DNA of 64,000 bases from Macrosoma leucophasiata (taxonomy: Eukaryota > Arthropoda > Insecta > Lepidoptera > Hedylidae). Position numbers and translations under genes: made by a program. The notes beneath the pieces were generated by a model. That model searched no databases, had not been told where the DNA came from, and saw only the letters and a program-made list of their open reading frames with translations. Shown one piece after another: positions 55,762 to 64,000 of this stretch. Positions within the stretch are counted from its first letter, which is position 1. Each line of letters opens with the position of its first letter. Location: assembly GCA_036365455.1 (NCBI GenBank), contig JAWQUS010000004.1, forward strand, positions 131,501-195,500, written 5' to 3'.

Positions 55762-57600
55762 AGTGATCGTTAGTTAATTACATACTTTGGTGCACTCGGT
55801 TTTGAACTCGCATTGACTTGTTAAATTATTAGGGCTTGGCTAGTTATACATTTTAAAAATTATTCACTTTGTTCACTTGCTTGCCACTGACTCGATGTTA
55901 ACTTCACTTATTCAATTTTGAAATGGTACGAAGTTATACAGATAGAACGAATTAAAAGAGCAATCGGCTGTGTAAGTCCTATTTTTCTAGACACTTTTAC
56001 CTAACAGTTTCTTCATCTGTCTTTTAGAGCCGAAAATCTTGGGTCAGCAGCATAACTGACTAATATAGATAACTTACTGTCTACCATAAAGGTAGCATCT
56101 CAAACTTTGCAAATTAACATCACCTAGAAATCATTCCGTTTGAAGAAAGTGAAAAATATTTTAAAGCGTATATCAGTCTGGTAGTTACTGTTTAGTCTGG
56201 CGAGTCGAGGTCGAGTCGCGATCGCCGCGATCTCGCGACAGCTCCCCCTACTTGACTGGACACGGAAAATTTGAATAAACCCTCGATTGGTATTTCATGT
56301 TCATCATGCCGGTTCCAATCATTACAAACATTTTCATACAGTATTTAGTTGCGTAGTTTATATTGCAAAGTTCCTATTTTATCAAAATAAATATACAAAT
56401 CATCCGTGGAAAATTTGGTAAAGAAAAATTTATTTGTCACATAGTACAGCTGCCGATCCAGTCCAGAACATCAAAGATGTTTGGTTAGACCATAATTATA
56501 GTTTATTTAAATAAATTGTAGTGCCTCTAATTGCTTTTATATATCAAATATCTTTGATGTCATTGACAAATAACTCCACAAATCAACTGCGACCCGTCGA
56601 TGGGTTGACCTTTTGGATGCGCGTTAGAAATGGCATTGTATGCGATACGAATTATTTTTTAGATAGCAATCGATACTAACATCGCTAATGTTAGTATCAA
56701 TGCTTGAGGAAAGGTAAAAAATAGTGGTTAAGCTTAATGTTAATTAGCAATGAATTTAAATATTTTTTAATTTTATACTTTTTTTATAACGTTCATGTCG
56801 TTTCTGGCGTGTTATTCAGAGCTTCTGCTGTGATCATTTTTTTTGTGTCCACTTAAGTAAAGAGCAGGTGACGGGCTGAAACGCTTTTCGCGTTAGGCTC
56901 CGATTACATTATCATCGAATGTACAAAAGTCATTACATGTGTATATCTCTCCAAGATGATGCTTGTGAGCACTTTGAAAAAGGAACGTGATAAGTAACCA
57001 GTGATTTACAGACAGTTCAATAAAATTGATGTCGTTTCATTTAAACAAAACGAGAGTATAACTTATGCATTAACTACATTGACCCTTATATTATTAACAA
57101 TGAAATTTTTTTGAAATCTTGTTTGTCTTAAGTTAAATAGACTCCTCAATAAGCAGCATTTTTGTTCGAACATATCTCAAGCATATAAGCCATTGCATCC
57201 GAGCCAAACTATGGCTCGTTTGTGAGCTTGTATAAATATATAGGTCAATGATTAACTATGTTATTTTAAGAGCAGTCATAGCAAATGTGATTCGTATGAG
57301 AATGTAATCCGGTCGGAGGGCTTAGTATGTAACTCGGTTGACATCATTTTGATAGTCAAGCAGTACCTACATTGCTACCTTGACGTAATGTGATAATTAC
57401 CACCGTTTCAGGTAAAGAGCAATGTACTCCCTAGTGCTCTTCAAATTGATGGACACTGAGTTACATAATACGTTCTCATAGCTGGTCGGACCGTCATGCT
57501 CAAGCTTTTATACAATGTGACATTCTCGATTCGTTTTTACGTTTGTAAATATGTATTATAGCGGAAATTGTGTAAAATAAATTAGATTTTAGTTGACATT
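55762..57600 (+). other. 3' UTR and downstream region
   Basis: Candidate polyadenylation signals are aataaa at 56274, 56386 and 57576. The last is followed by a GT/T-rich stretch (gacattgtgtttctttta) and is the best match to a cleavage site. A small palindrome (gatactaacat / atgttagtatc) lies at 56669-56695. No other gene seen. Confidence 0.45.
57576..57600 (+). terminator. probable poly(A) signal and downstream element
   Basis: AATAAA at 57576-57581, with a U/GU-rich tract from about 57596. If used, the 3' UTR is about 1.8 kb; the AATAAA at 56274 would give about 0.5 kb. Confidence 0.4.
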
Positions 57601-58308
57601 GTGTTTCTTTTATTTATTACATTACATTTTCCTAGTATGTATGATTGTAGAGATAGCTTCCAGTGTTTGTGTGCTGTAAATAAAAATTGAGCACTACCGC
57701 TTATTATCATTATTAGTGAATTTTCACAGAAACAATTAAAAAATTCTGTGAAAATTGAATTAATTCTAAATACGGAACACACTAAAATGAATAATTCTAA
57801 ATATGGAAGCCACTTTTGGGGATCAATTAAATATATTATTTACAATTTTATAGACTTTCTCATTTAATTTATTCAAGTTATAAACTTTACTATTATAATA
57901 TAACACCTTTAATTTTACGGTCACATCACATACAAAACAAACAGCTAGCTATAATTTGTAAGAAACGAATCGACTAGCTTAGCCACACACCCAACATAGC
58001 ATTTCCGTCGCGAAGCTGCTGCGGGCACAGGACGCCGGCGCGGCGGCGGCGCGGGCGGCGCGGGCGGCGCGGGCGGCGCGGGCGGCGCGGGCGGCGCGGC
58101 CGTCGCCAGAACCCGACACACGGATTTTATTAGAAATAACCTGTTTATACCCACCAGTGCATCAAAATTCCGTAGGGACGATATCCGGATCATTTTTTAG
58201 TGACCGCATACAAGAAACAAGCATTAGATACTTCGCCCTCCAAGCTGCAAGATATTAAAAAATAAGGAAGAATATTATGTAAAACGTAATTTTACACTTT
58301 TATTCATT
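57601..58308. other. intergenic with small inverted repeat and GC minisatellite
   Basis: Inverted repeat of 13 bp (aattttcacagaa / ttctgtgaaaatt) at 57719-57756. The minisatellite is listed separately. The minus ORF 57945-58193 exists because of the minisatellite. Confidence 0.5.
58036..58102. repeat. cggcgcggg 9-bp minisatellite
   Basis: At least five exact tandem units with degenerate edges. Being a multiple of three, it keeps frames open (Pro-Pro-Ala on the minus strand). Confidence 0.9.
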
Positions 58309-58580
58309 GAAGAGGTAGGCAATGGTAAATGCACGCATTCAAGCATACATGCAAATACCTATGATTCGCCGGTTACATTTTGGCCCTTATTAGCCTGTGT
58401 GGAGTAGGTAATGGGTGTCGGTACTATTTATATAGTATCCGTCTATGGTGTAGTGATTCACAGCAGTTATAATACGCCATCTTCCATCCTATACAAATAT
58501 CTCTGAACATATTTATTAAAGAAAACTCCGAGGGTGGCAGTGGGAAACTTACAGAAAATGTAAAAACCCCAGTAGTACCA
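58309..58580 (-). repeat. tRNA-headed SINE, family B, diverged
   Basis: aatgcacgcattcaagcata, tacctatgattcgccggtta, then after diverged sequence gaaacttacagaaaatgtaa and aaccccagtagtacc. The head is lost or unrecognisable. Confidence 0.6.
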
Positions 58581-59574
58581 AAAGATGGTACTGAATGTAA
58601 CAGTCGTCAGACTTGTATTCATATATTAAATTGATTAACAACAAACCTTTGATAAGGTTAATACAAAGATTTTCTATAGGGTACATAATAGGTACCTAAT
58701 CAAAACTAGTTATTTTTCAAGACATTAATTTCCTACTAAATTTGTTCGCAATTATATTTATAGAAAAGCAAATCTATCAAGTCAAAAGGTATGCAGAAAG
58801 ACATAAACAAAGTTCGCACAAAGACGTACTATTACAATATGGAGTCCCTCAAGGATAAATGCATAAGTCTATTCATATAAACTTTGACTTGGTTACATAA
58901 GACAGAATGTCCAGAATTAGGTAATGTACTTACTGCAACTCTATCACGAAAAAAACTATTTCGAGAGATTTATTTCGTAGATGAAGAAATCGCGTAAGTA
59001 ACTACCTACATGATTATTCTAAGACTACAGCGACAACAAAAAAGCAGTACCTACTATTCACTGATGGGTTCAATATGTGGATGGTTTGAAGAGAAGACTA
59101 AGTCCCTACGTGCGAGAATTAAAACTACGTGAAATGTAAAAATATATTAACCTCAGGAAATAAATATTTTATTATTATTTACTTTATAATTAATTATAAT
59201 TTTCGAAATTGTTATCGAGGATTAAAAAAATACTAATTATTTTTTAATTTTACTGTAAGTGCACTGCTAATTTGATAGGTGTCATTATTTTTTATAGATT
59301 ACTTAGAATCCAGCTACCTGTAGTCAGAGAATATGTCTATAGTCTAAGAGCCGATATAGAAAGACCTTCACCGATCGAACTTACTACATACGACCTAAAT
59401 AAGTGTACCGGTTTACACCTGGCTGCTCTATAGATTGGGCAGGTTAAACAGATTGGTTAAGGTCTTTCTTATAGCGACGGGCCCTCTACTACTATAAATT
59501 ATAGTTGCGAAAATTCCGGTAGAATAATAATTTTTATCACCCATGATCTATCTATCGCCAAAATTGTAGTCTGG
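58581..59574. other. intergenic, AT-rich
   Basis: No gene or clear repeat. Confidence 0.5.
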
Positions 59575-59872
59575 TCTGGCGATTAATGGTAGGTACCAAT
59601 ACTCTCTTTGGTAATGTTGAGCTGGTAGTGTATTGTTTACTATGTTCTGCTTAAGATGGTAATGTATGGGCCCTTAGTGTAAAAAATAGGTACTTAACAC
59701 AGATATGTATAAAACGTAAAACAGCTTAGGCCTCAGAGATGACAAAGCATCTGTATTTTGACATAAAGTTTTTGTGTAGTTAGATATGAGGACGCAGTAT
59801 TCACTTACGTAGTATATGTATACTCTTTGGTATTCACTGGCCATGGATGTGAATAGCATGCTTATTAGTTAC
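59575..59872 (+). repeat. interspersed retroposon, family A, diverged
   Basis: gcttaggcctcagagatgac, gcatctgtattttgacataa, tttttgtgtagttagatatg, ggatgtgaatagcatgctta. Confidence 0.6.
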
Positions 59873-60545
59873 TAGCTGTGCCCGCGACTTCGTTCGCGGG
59901 GAAAAGTGACTTTGGGCAACTTTTTAGGGTTCCGTACCTTAAAAGGAAGAAAGGAATCCTTATAGGATCACTCGTGCGTCTGTCTGTCTGTCTGTTCGTC
60001 TGTCACAGCCAATTTGCTCCGAAACTACTCGACCGATTGAGTTGAAATTTGATGAATATATGTAAATTGGTGACCCAAAGATAAACATGTCAAGTAAAAT
60101 AATAAATTTTAAACAGGGGGGCAACTTTCGGGGAGTAAATCAGAAAATTAAAAAAAAATATCGTAAACTGCGTCGTGTGACATATCATAAAAGAGGTTGT
60201 TGTCAGCATTTCAGATATATTTTTTTTATTATTTTTGAATAAACAAATTTGAAGTTATTAAAGAAAAACGACGAAAATTGACCATCCCCCCCCCCCTATC
60301 TCCGAAACTACTGAACTTAAAACTTTGAAAAAAATGTGGAAAATAGTTCTTTGCCTATAGATTACTGGAAAACCTATAAGAAGTTTGAGTATTCAAATTA
60401 AATTGAAAATTCTTAATAATAAACCCCCCCTGCCGGTACCACCGTAACCGCTATGTCATTTTAAATCTGTAATATTTAAAAAAAAAATTATTAAAATTAC
60501 GGAACCCTCACCACGCGAGTCGAACTCGCACTTGTCCGGTTTTTT
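59873..60545 (+). repeat. RTE-like start with nested non-autonomous repeat
   Basis: Begins actagctgtgcccgcgactt and cgttcgcgggg. From about 59926 it is a distinct element: agggttccgtaccttaaaag, atcactcgtgcgtctgtctg, gaaactactcgaccgattga, ending aaccctcaccacgcgagtcg, aactcgcacttgtccggttt. This start/end pair is a familiar lepidopteran repeat, cited from memory. Confidence 0.6.
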
Positions 60546-60780
60546 TTAGATATAACTTTTGGTTAATTTTGAATCATAAACACTTTTGGTTAGTTAAAAA
60601 AATCTGGTTTATATTAATGCAAATAAATTCTCTGTACACGATATTAGACGCATTAGTGGCCATCGGGGATGAAAGCATACAGCACTGCTGCGAACACGTG
60701 ATAGAGTCACATGTATCTGACCGTACGAAAATATTATAGTATAAGCGCGCAGTCTTGTACAACCTGCAAATCCATCTTAT
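60546..60780. other. intergenic
   Basis: Nothing recognised. Confidence 0.4.
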
Positions 60781-61055
60781 GTTGAACCACCAACCCCACC
60801 AATGCCACCAACACTACTAACGCCAACAACACCATCAACATCACCAACACCATCTACGCCACCACCGCCTCCAACGCCACCAACGCTACCTACGCCACTA
60901 ACACCAATAACGCCACCACCACCACCAACGCCAGCAACGCCATTAACACCACTAACGTTACCAAGGCCATTAATTCCACCATCACACACAACCGCCACCA
61001 ATGTCACCAACGCTATCAAAACCTCCAATGCTACCACCACCACCACCGTCACTAC
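60781..61055. repeat. low-complexity ccaacgcca/ccaccacca tract
   Basis: Imperfect triplet-based repeat (ccaccaacgccaccaacgct style). It keeps frames open on both strands: Pro/Thr-rich on plus, Gly/Val-rich on minus. There is no signal peptide, splice context or non-repeat coding sequence to support a gene. Confidence 0.8.
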
Positions 61056-61164
61056 ACTTTCCCGTTAGCCGACGGGATCATACCCGAACGTGGGTATTTT
61101 AGGGTGCTGATTACCAATGATTCGCTACTTTTCCAGAATTTGACGTCATGTCTAATCATCTAAT

Positions 61165-61371
61165 CCATCATCCGCCGTACTCATCAAGGTCTGGTGAGTA
61201 CGGCGGATGATGGAGAACTTCCAATCCCAGCTCTTGTTGGAGATCGTCTGCTGTGCAGTATGAGGTCGCGCATTGGCGTGCAGGAGCAGTGGAGCCGAAC
61301 GCTTGACCAAAGCTGGTTGGAGACGTGGGCTTCTCCATCATTGTGTTTAGTTCTTTACAGTACAATTCCAC
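61165..61371 (-). pseudogene. mariner transposase fragment ending in a foldback
   Basis: On the minus strand the frame reads a decayed APARQCATSYC (where mariners have HDNARPH), then LGLEVLHHPPYSPDL, the conserved region before the last catalytic Asp. Directly after PDL the sequence turns into its own reverse complement: 61165-61183 and 61195-61213 are perfect 19-bp inverted arms around an 11-bp loop. Confidence 0.75.
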
Positions 61372-61600
61372 TCAACGGCAGAAACTTCAACGGACGTCAC
61401 TGTCCGCGACCGAAAATATTAGTGGGTTGGAGTGAGTTTTCACCAAAATTCGAAATAAAAACGATTTCACTATATCGCCATTTAACAAGCACACAGCGCT
61501 CAAGATGTGCGGTTTAACTTATAAGATTCGCTGACAACGCCCGCAGCCTGCAATTTCAGCGATCGTGGTCGCGGTCGTTGCGATCGATTATTGGAACGTA
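61372..61600. other. short unassigned stretch
   Basis: gcgatcgtggtcgcggtcgt near 61560 is GC-rich; otherwise nothing recognised. The 5' edge of the following LINE is probably near 61600. Confidence 0.35.
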
Positions 61601-61646
61601 CCCAATATGTCAACACTTAACAATTTGAAGTCTGTAGCCCGTTGTA

Positions 61647-61985
61647 TTGTCTCTTGTTATTTCTCGGGGGAGCCTCACCCCTAGGGAACGCGTCCCCAAG
61701 GTGGTGGATAGGGGGTGCCCGTCCGAAACCCAAACAGGGCGTAGGAAGGGCTGGAGGGAAATAAAATACCTCCCGCGGACCAACAGGCCGGAGATGGACA
61801 CTCCGTTATCAAACCCCTGCGGCGAGCTTCCTGGACATATTCTGGGGCAAGGTCAAGAGCAGTGCTGTGTGCTTGGACTGGAGTATACAGAAGAGATGGC
61901 GGCGGAAGAACCCTTAGAGGTCAACGGCGGCACTCACGTCTCGAAGCAGGCGACAGTCTTGGCGTCAGGTGGCAACCGGCCGTAA
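61647..61985 (+). CDS. short upstream ORF in the RTE leader (112 codons)
   Basis: Open from the ATG at 61647 to the TAA at 61983-61985, ending 34 bp before the main ATG in a different frame. The protein (MSLVISRGSLTPRERVPKVV start) has no domain I recognise. Some RTE elements have a small first ORF, so it may be genuine, but it could simply be open leader sequence. Confidence 0.35.
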   Translation: MSLVISRGSLTPRERVPKVVDRGCPSETQTGRRKGWREIKYLPRTNRPEMDTPLSNPCGELPGHILGQGQEQCCVLGLEYTEEMAAEEPLEVNGGTHVSKQATVLASGGNRP

Positions 61986-62019
61986 AATCAAAGCCAATTT
62001 TACATCCTCCTCGTTAAAC

Positions 62020-64000
62020 ATGAATAGTACAATCAAAAAAGTAATAAGTTCAACTGTTAGGGCGTACCCCGAAAGCGACGCAACCATGCCTAATGCGACA
62101 CATGCGAATCCAGAAGAAGAAAATACTAGGGCGTCCCCCACAAGCGACGTACACACCGACAAGAACAAAACATATTCGCTTACATGTAAAAAGATAAGAC
62201 TTGCAACCTGGAACATTGGTACTCTTACTGGCAGGAGCCAGGAACTATCCAGAGTACTGCAAAATAGAAATATCAATGCATGCTGCCTACAAGAAACGAA
62301 ATGGAAAGGTTCCAAATCCAGAGATATAGGACAAGGCTACCAACTTATATACCATGGTACCAAAAATGGAGAGAATGGTGTGGCCGTAGCCCTTGATCAT
62401 CAACTCAAGCAGCGGATAATCAATATTGAACGGAAAAGCGACCGACTTATCGCCGTGAAGCTAGCTATGGATTATCAACGGCCTGTAAACATAATCTCAG
62501 CATACGCCCCACAAATCGGATGCCAAGAATCTGAAAAATCTAGTTTCTGGGAAGATTTTGATGATCTTATGAATATGATACCGCCAGAAGAAACAAAGTA
62601 CATAGGCGGTGATCTCAATGGACACGTAGGGGCCACAACCTCATCCTTCCAAAACACCCACGGAAGACATGGCTACGGCACATTAAACAAATCGGGGGAG
62701 GACATTTTGGACTTTGGTACTCGTCACAACCTTTCAATAGTAAACACATATTTTCAAAAGAAGCCTGAGCACCTAATAACTTATAAAAGTGGTGGCAAAA
62801 GCACCCAAATAGACTACATACTTGTAGATAGAAGACTACTTAAATACTGCAAGGACTGTAAAGTTATACCAGGAGAGGCGCTAACAACACAACACCGAAT
62901 ATTGGTCTCAGTCTTCAATCTACCTAAACCAATTAATACAAAAGTAGATAGAACCCCAAAAATTAAATGGCGCCAATTATATAGTGAAAAGGGCGAACTA
63001 CTTACTTGCCAGATAAAAGCATACCTGGACAGAGATATGGCCAAAGAATATAACAACGATGCAGATAATATGTGGATAAACTTCGAGAAAAAGTGTACTG
63101 AGGAAGCAGCAAACATCCTAGGAATGTCGAAGGGTGGGCTTAGCAACAACAAAGACCCCACGTGGTGGACAAATGAAGTGAAACTACGCGTGAAAGAAAA
63201 GAGGGACCTATTCAAACTATGGCAAAGAACTCAGCTCGAAGAAGACCACATAGAATACAAACATGCTAAGAAAATAGCCAAGAGTAAAGTGGCACAGTCA
63301 ATGGCGGCATCTAAGGTGAACCTTTATAGCAGACTAGAACAAGCACGTACAGATGGCGAAATCTTTAAAATAGCTAAACAACGCCACCGATCTACACTAG
63401 ACATAAAGGTGAACAAATATATCCGGGATAAAGAAGGAAAATTATTAACGTCGAATAATGAAATCAACGCCAGATGGTGCCAATATTACGAGGAACTGCT
63501 AAATGAGGAATACCCAAGCCAACCATTACCATCCATCAACGCTGTTGCGGGACCAGCAGAAGACATCAAAGCGAGTGAAGTCATGCTAGCGGTTAGCAAA
63601 ATGAAGAACCATAAAGCTACCGGTCCAGATGGTATACCGGCTGATCTGTGGAAAAGACTAGGAGCCACAGGAGTGGAGTGGTTAACGCTACTGTTTAATA
63701 CCATTGTCAGTAGCAACAAAATCCCAGAAATCTGGCGCAACAGCTATCTCCTCCCCTTCTACAAAACCAAAGGAGACGTTAGTGACTGCGGAAACTACAG
63801 AGGCATCAAACTAACATCTCATACTCTGAAAATATGGGAACGCATCCTTCACAATCGCTTTCTAAAACATGTGGCCATATCAGAAAACCAGTACGGATTC
63901 ACCACCTCAAGATCAACTACGGATGCGATACAAACTGTACGAATACTTATGGAAAAAGGTCGTAGCAACCATGAAGATCTCCATCTAGTCTTCATAGACT
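62020..64000 (+). CDS. RTE-type endonuclease-reverse transcriptase, partial at 3' edge
   Basis: Uninterrupted for 660 codons to the window end. The first in-frame ATG after the TAG at 61915 is 62020. The apurinic/apyrimidinic-type endonuclease shows TWNIGTL (N65), CLQETKW (E92), GGDLNGHVG (D198, N200), STQIDYILVD (D265) and TQHR (H292), all expected catalytic positions. The reverse transcriptase begins with KATGPDGIPADLW (about 532) and NYRGIKLTSHTLKIWERIL (about 592). The window ends at LVFID, just before the palm Asp motifs. Motif style fits the RTE clade. With no stops or frameshifts in about 2 kb it may be a recently active copy. The downstream YxDD region is not visible. Confidence 0.88.
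   Translation, partial: MNSTIKKVISSTVRAYPESDATMPNATHANPEEENTRASPTSDVHTDKNKTYSLTCKKIRLATWNIGTLTGRSQELSRVLQNRNINACCLQETKWKGSKSRDIGQGYQLIYHGTKNGENGVAVALDHQLKQRIINIERKSDRLIAVKLAMDYQRPVNIISAYAPQIGCQESEKSSFWEDFDDLMNMIPPEETKYIGGDLNGHVGATTSSFQNTHGRHGYGTLNKSGEDILDFGTRHNLSIVNTYFQKKPEHLITYKSGGKSTQIDYILVDRRLLKYCKDCKVIPGEALTTQHRILVSVFNLPKPINTKVDRTPKIKWRQLYSEKGELLTCQIKAYLDRDMAKEYNNDADNMWINFEKKCTEEAANILGMSKGGLSNNKDPTWWTNEVKLRVKEKRDLFKLWQRTQLEEDHIEYKHAKKIAKSKVAQSMAASKVNLYSRLEQARTDGEIFKIAKQRHRSTLDIKVNKYIRDKEGKLLTSNNEINARWCQYYEELLNEEYPSQPLPSINAVAGPAEDIKASEVMLAVSKMKNHKATGPDGIPADLWKRLGATGVEWLTLLFNTIVSSNKIPEIWRNSYLLPFYKTKGDVSDCGNYRGIKLTSHTLKIWERILHNRFLKHVAISENQYGFTTSRSTTDAIQTVRILMEKGRSNHEDLHLVFID

Larger units (their letters stand above)
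61601..64000 (+). mobile_element. RTE-type non-LTR retrotransposon, cut by window end
   Basis: A GC-rich leader (ggggagcctcacccctaggg, then gggcgtaggaagggctggag) precedes a small ORF (61647-61985) and the main ORF starting at 62020. The leader is read as the element's 5' UTR because composition and frames differ from the flank. The exact 5' end is not determined. Confidence 0.75.

Noticed and set aside
57945..58193. Minus-strand Pro/Ala ORF as a gene
   Set aside because: Its core is the 9-bp GC minisatellite; the flanks are AT-rich and resemble no protein.
32353..58485. Shared 15-mer (aatacgccatcttcc) at 32353 and 58471 as evidence of a common element
   Set aside because: In a window of this size one or two shared 15-mers are expected by chance, and the flanks do not match.
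60777..61068. Pro/Thr-rich (plus) and Gly/Val-rich (minus) ORFs as structural proteins
   Set aside because: Both come from one imperfect triplet repeat, and neither extends into normal coding sequence.
1..64000. CRISPR arrays, bacterial operons or integrated prokaryotic DNA
   Set aside because: No regularly spaced direct repeats with unique spacers, and no ribosome-binding-site-led gene runs. Everything seen is eukaryotic in type.

Overview
The window looks like nuclear DNA of an insect, most likely a moth or butterfly (Lepidoptera). It is AT-rich and dense with short retroposons (tRNA-headed and 5S rRNA-headed SINEs), decayed mariner copies, RTE- and jockey/CR1-like non-LTR retrotransposons and short foldback elements. 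One intron-containing gene stands out as GC-richer islands. Nothing bacterial, organellar or CRISPR-like is seen. The lineage call is an inference from repeat types, not from a sequence search.

Layout. Positions 750-3555 are a nested pile-up: a SINE, an inverted copy of its body, two other SINE fragments in between, and a frameshifted non-LTR reverse transcriptase. From 3.6 to 20 kb there is SINE-studded intergenic sequence with a 5S-derived SINE (6.2-6.55 kb), a hairpin (6.7 kb), RTE-like debris (15.2-16.6 kb), a possible small secreted peptide ORF (12.88 kb), a GC-rich island with an odd Cys/PPxY-type ORF (14.5-14.7 kb) and a 14-copy 18-bp minisatellite (19.4 kb). A mariner element with a clear left terminal repeat lies at 20.47-21.49 kb. 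From 21.5 to 45.4 kb there is mostly AT-rich DNA with scattered SINEs, a possible solo LTR (32.2 kb), a duplicated cassette (35.85 and 36.4 kb) and a MITE inserted in a SINE with a TA duplication (42.5 kb).

The main gene runs from 45485 to 55761 on the plus strand. Seven coding exons splice in frame into a predicted 420-residue secreted protein with a signal peptide, three RxKR furin-type sites, glycine-rich and acidic linkers and three hydrophobic/amphipathic blocks. I do not recognise its family. Intron 1 contains a 2-kb palindrome (47459-49479) with arms of about 890 bp and a 241-bp spacer. If transcribed with the gene it would fold into a very long double-stranded RNA, which makes it the most striking structure in the window. 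Each arm carries a decayed coding fragment with a CxxC motif.

Downstream (57.6-61.6 kb) are a GC-rich 9-bp minisatellite, SINE and RTE-like debris, a proline/threonine-like low-complexity tract and a mariner fragment that folds back on itself. From about 61.6 kb to the window edge lies the 5' part of an apparently intact RTE-type LINE (endonuclease followed by reverse transcriptase, open for 660 codons and cut by the window end). The transposons are independent residents. The only functional linkage visible is between the 45-56 kb gene and the elements in its introns.
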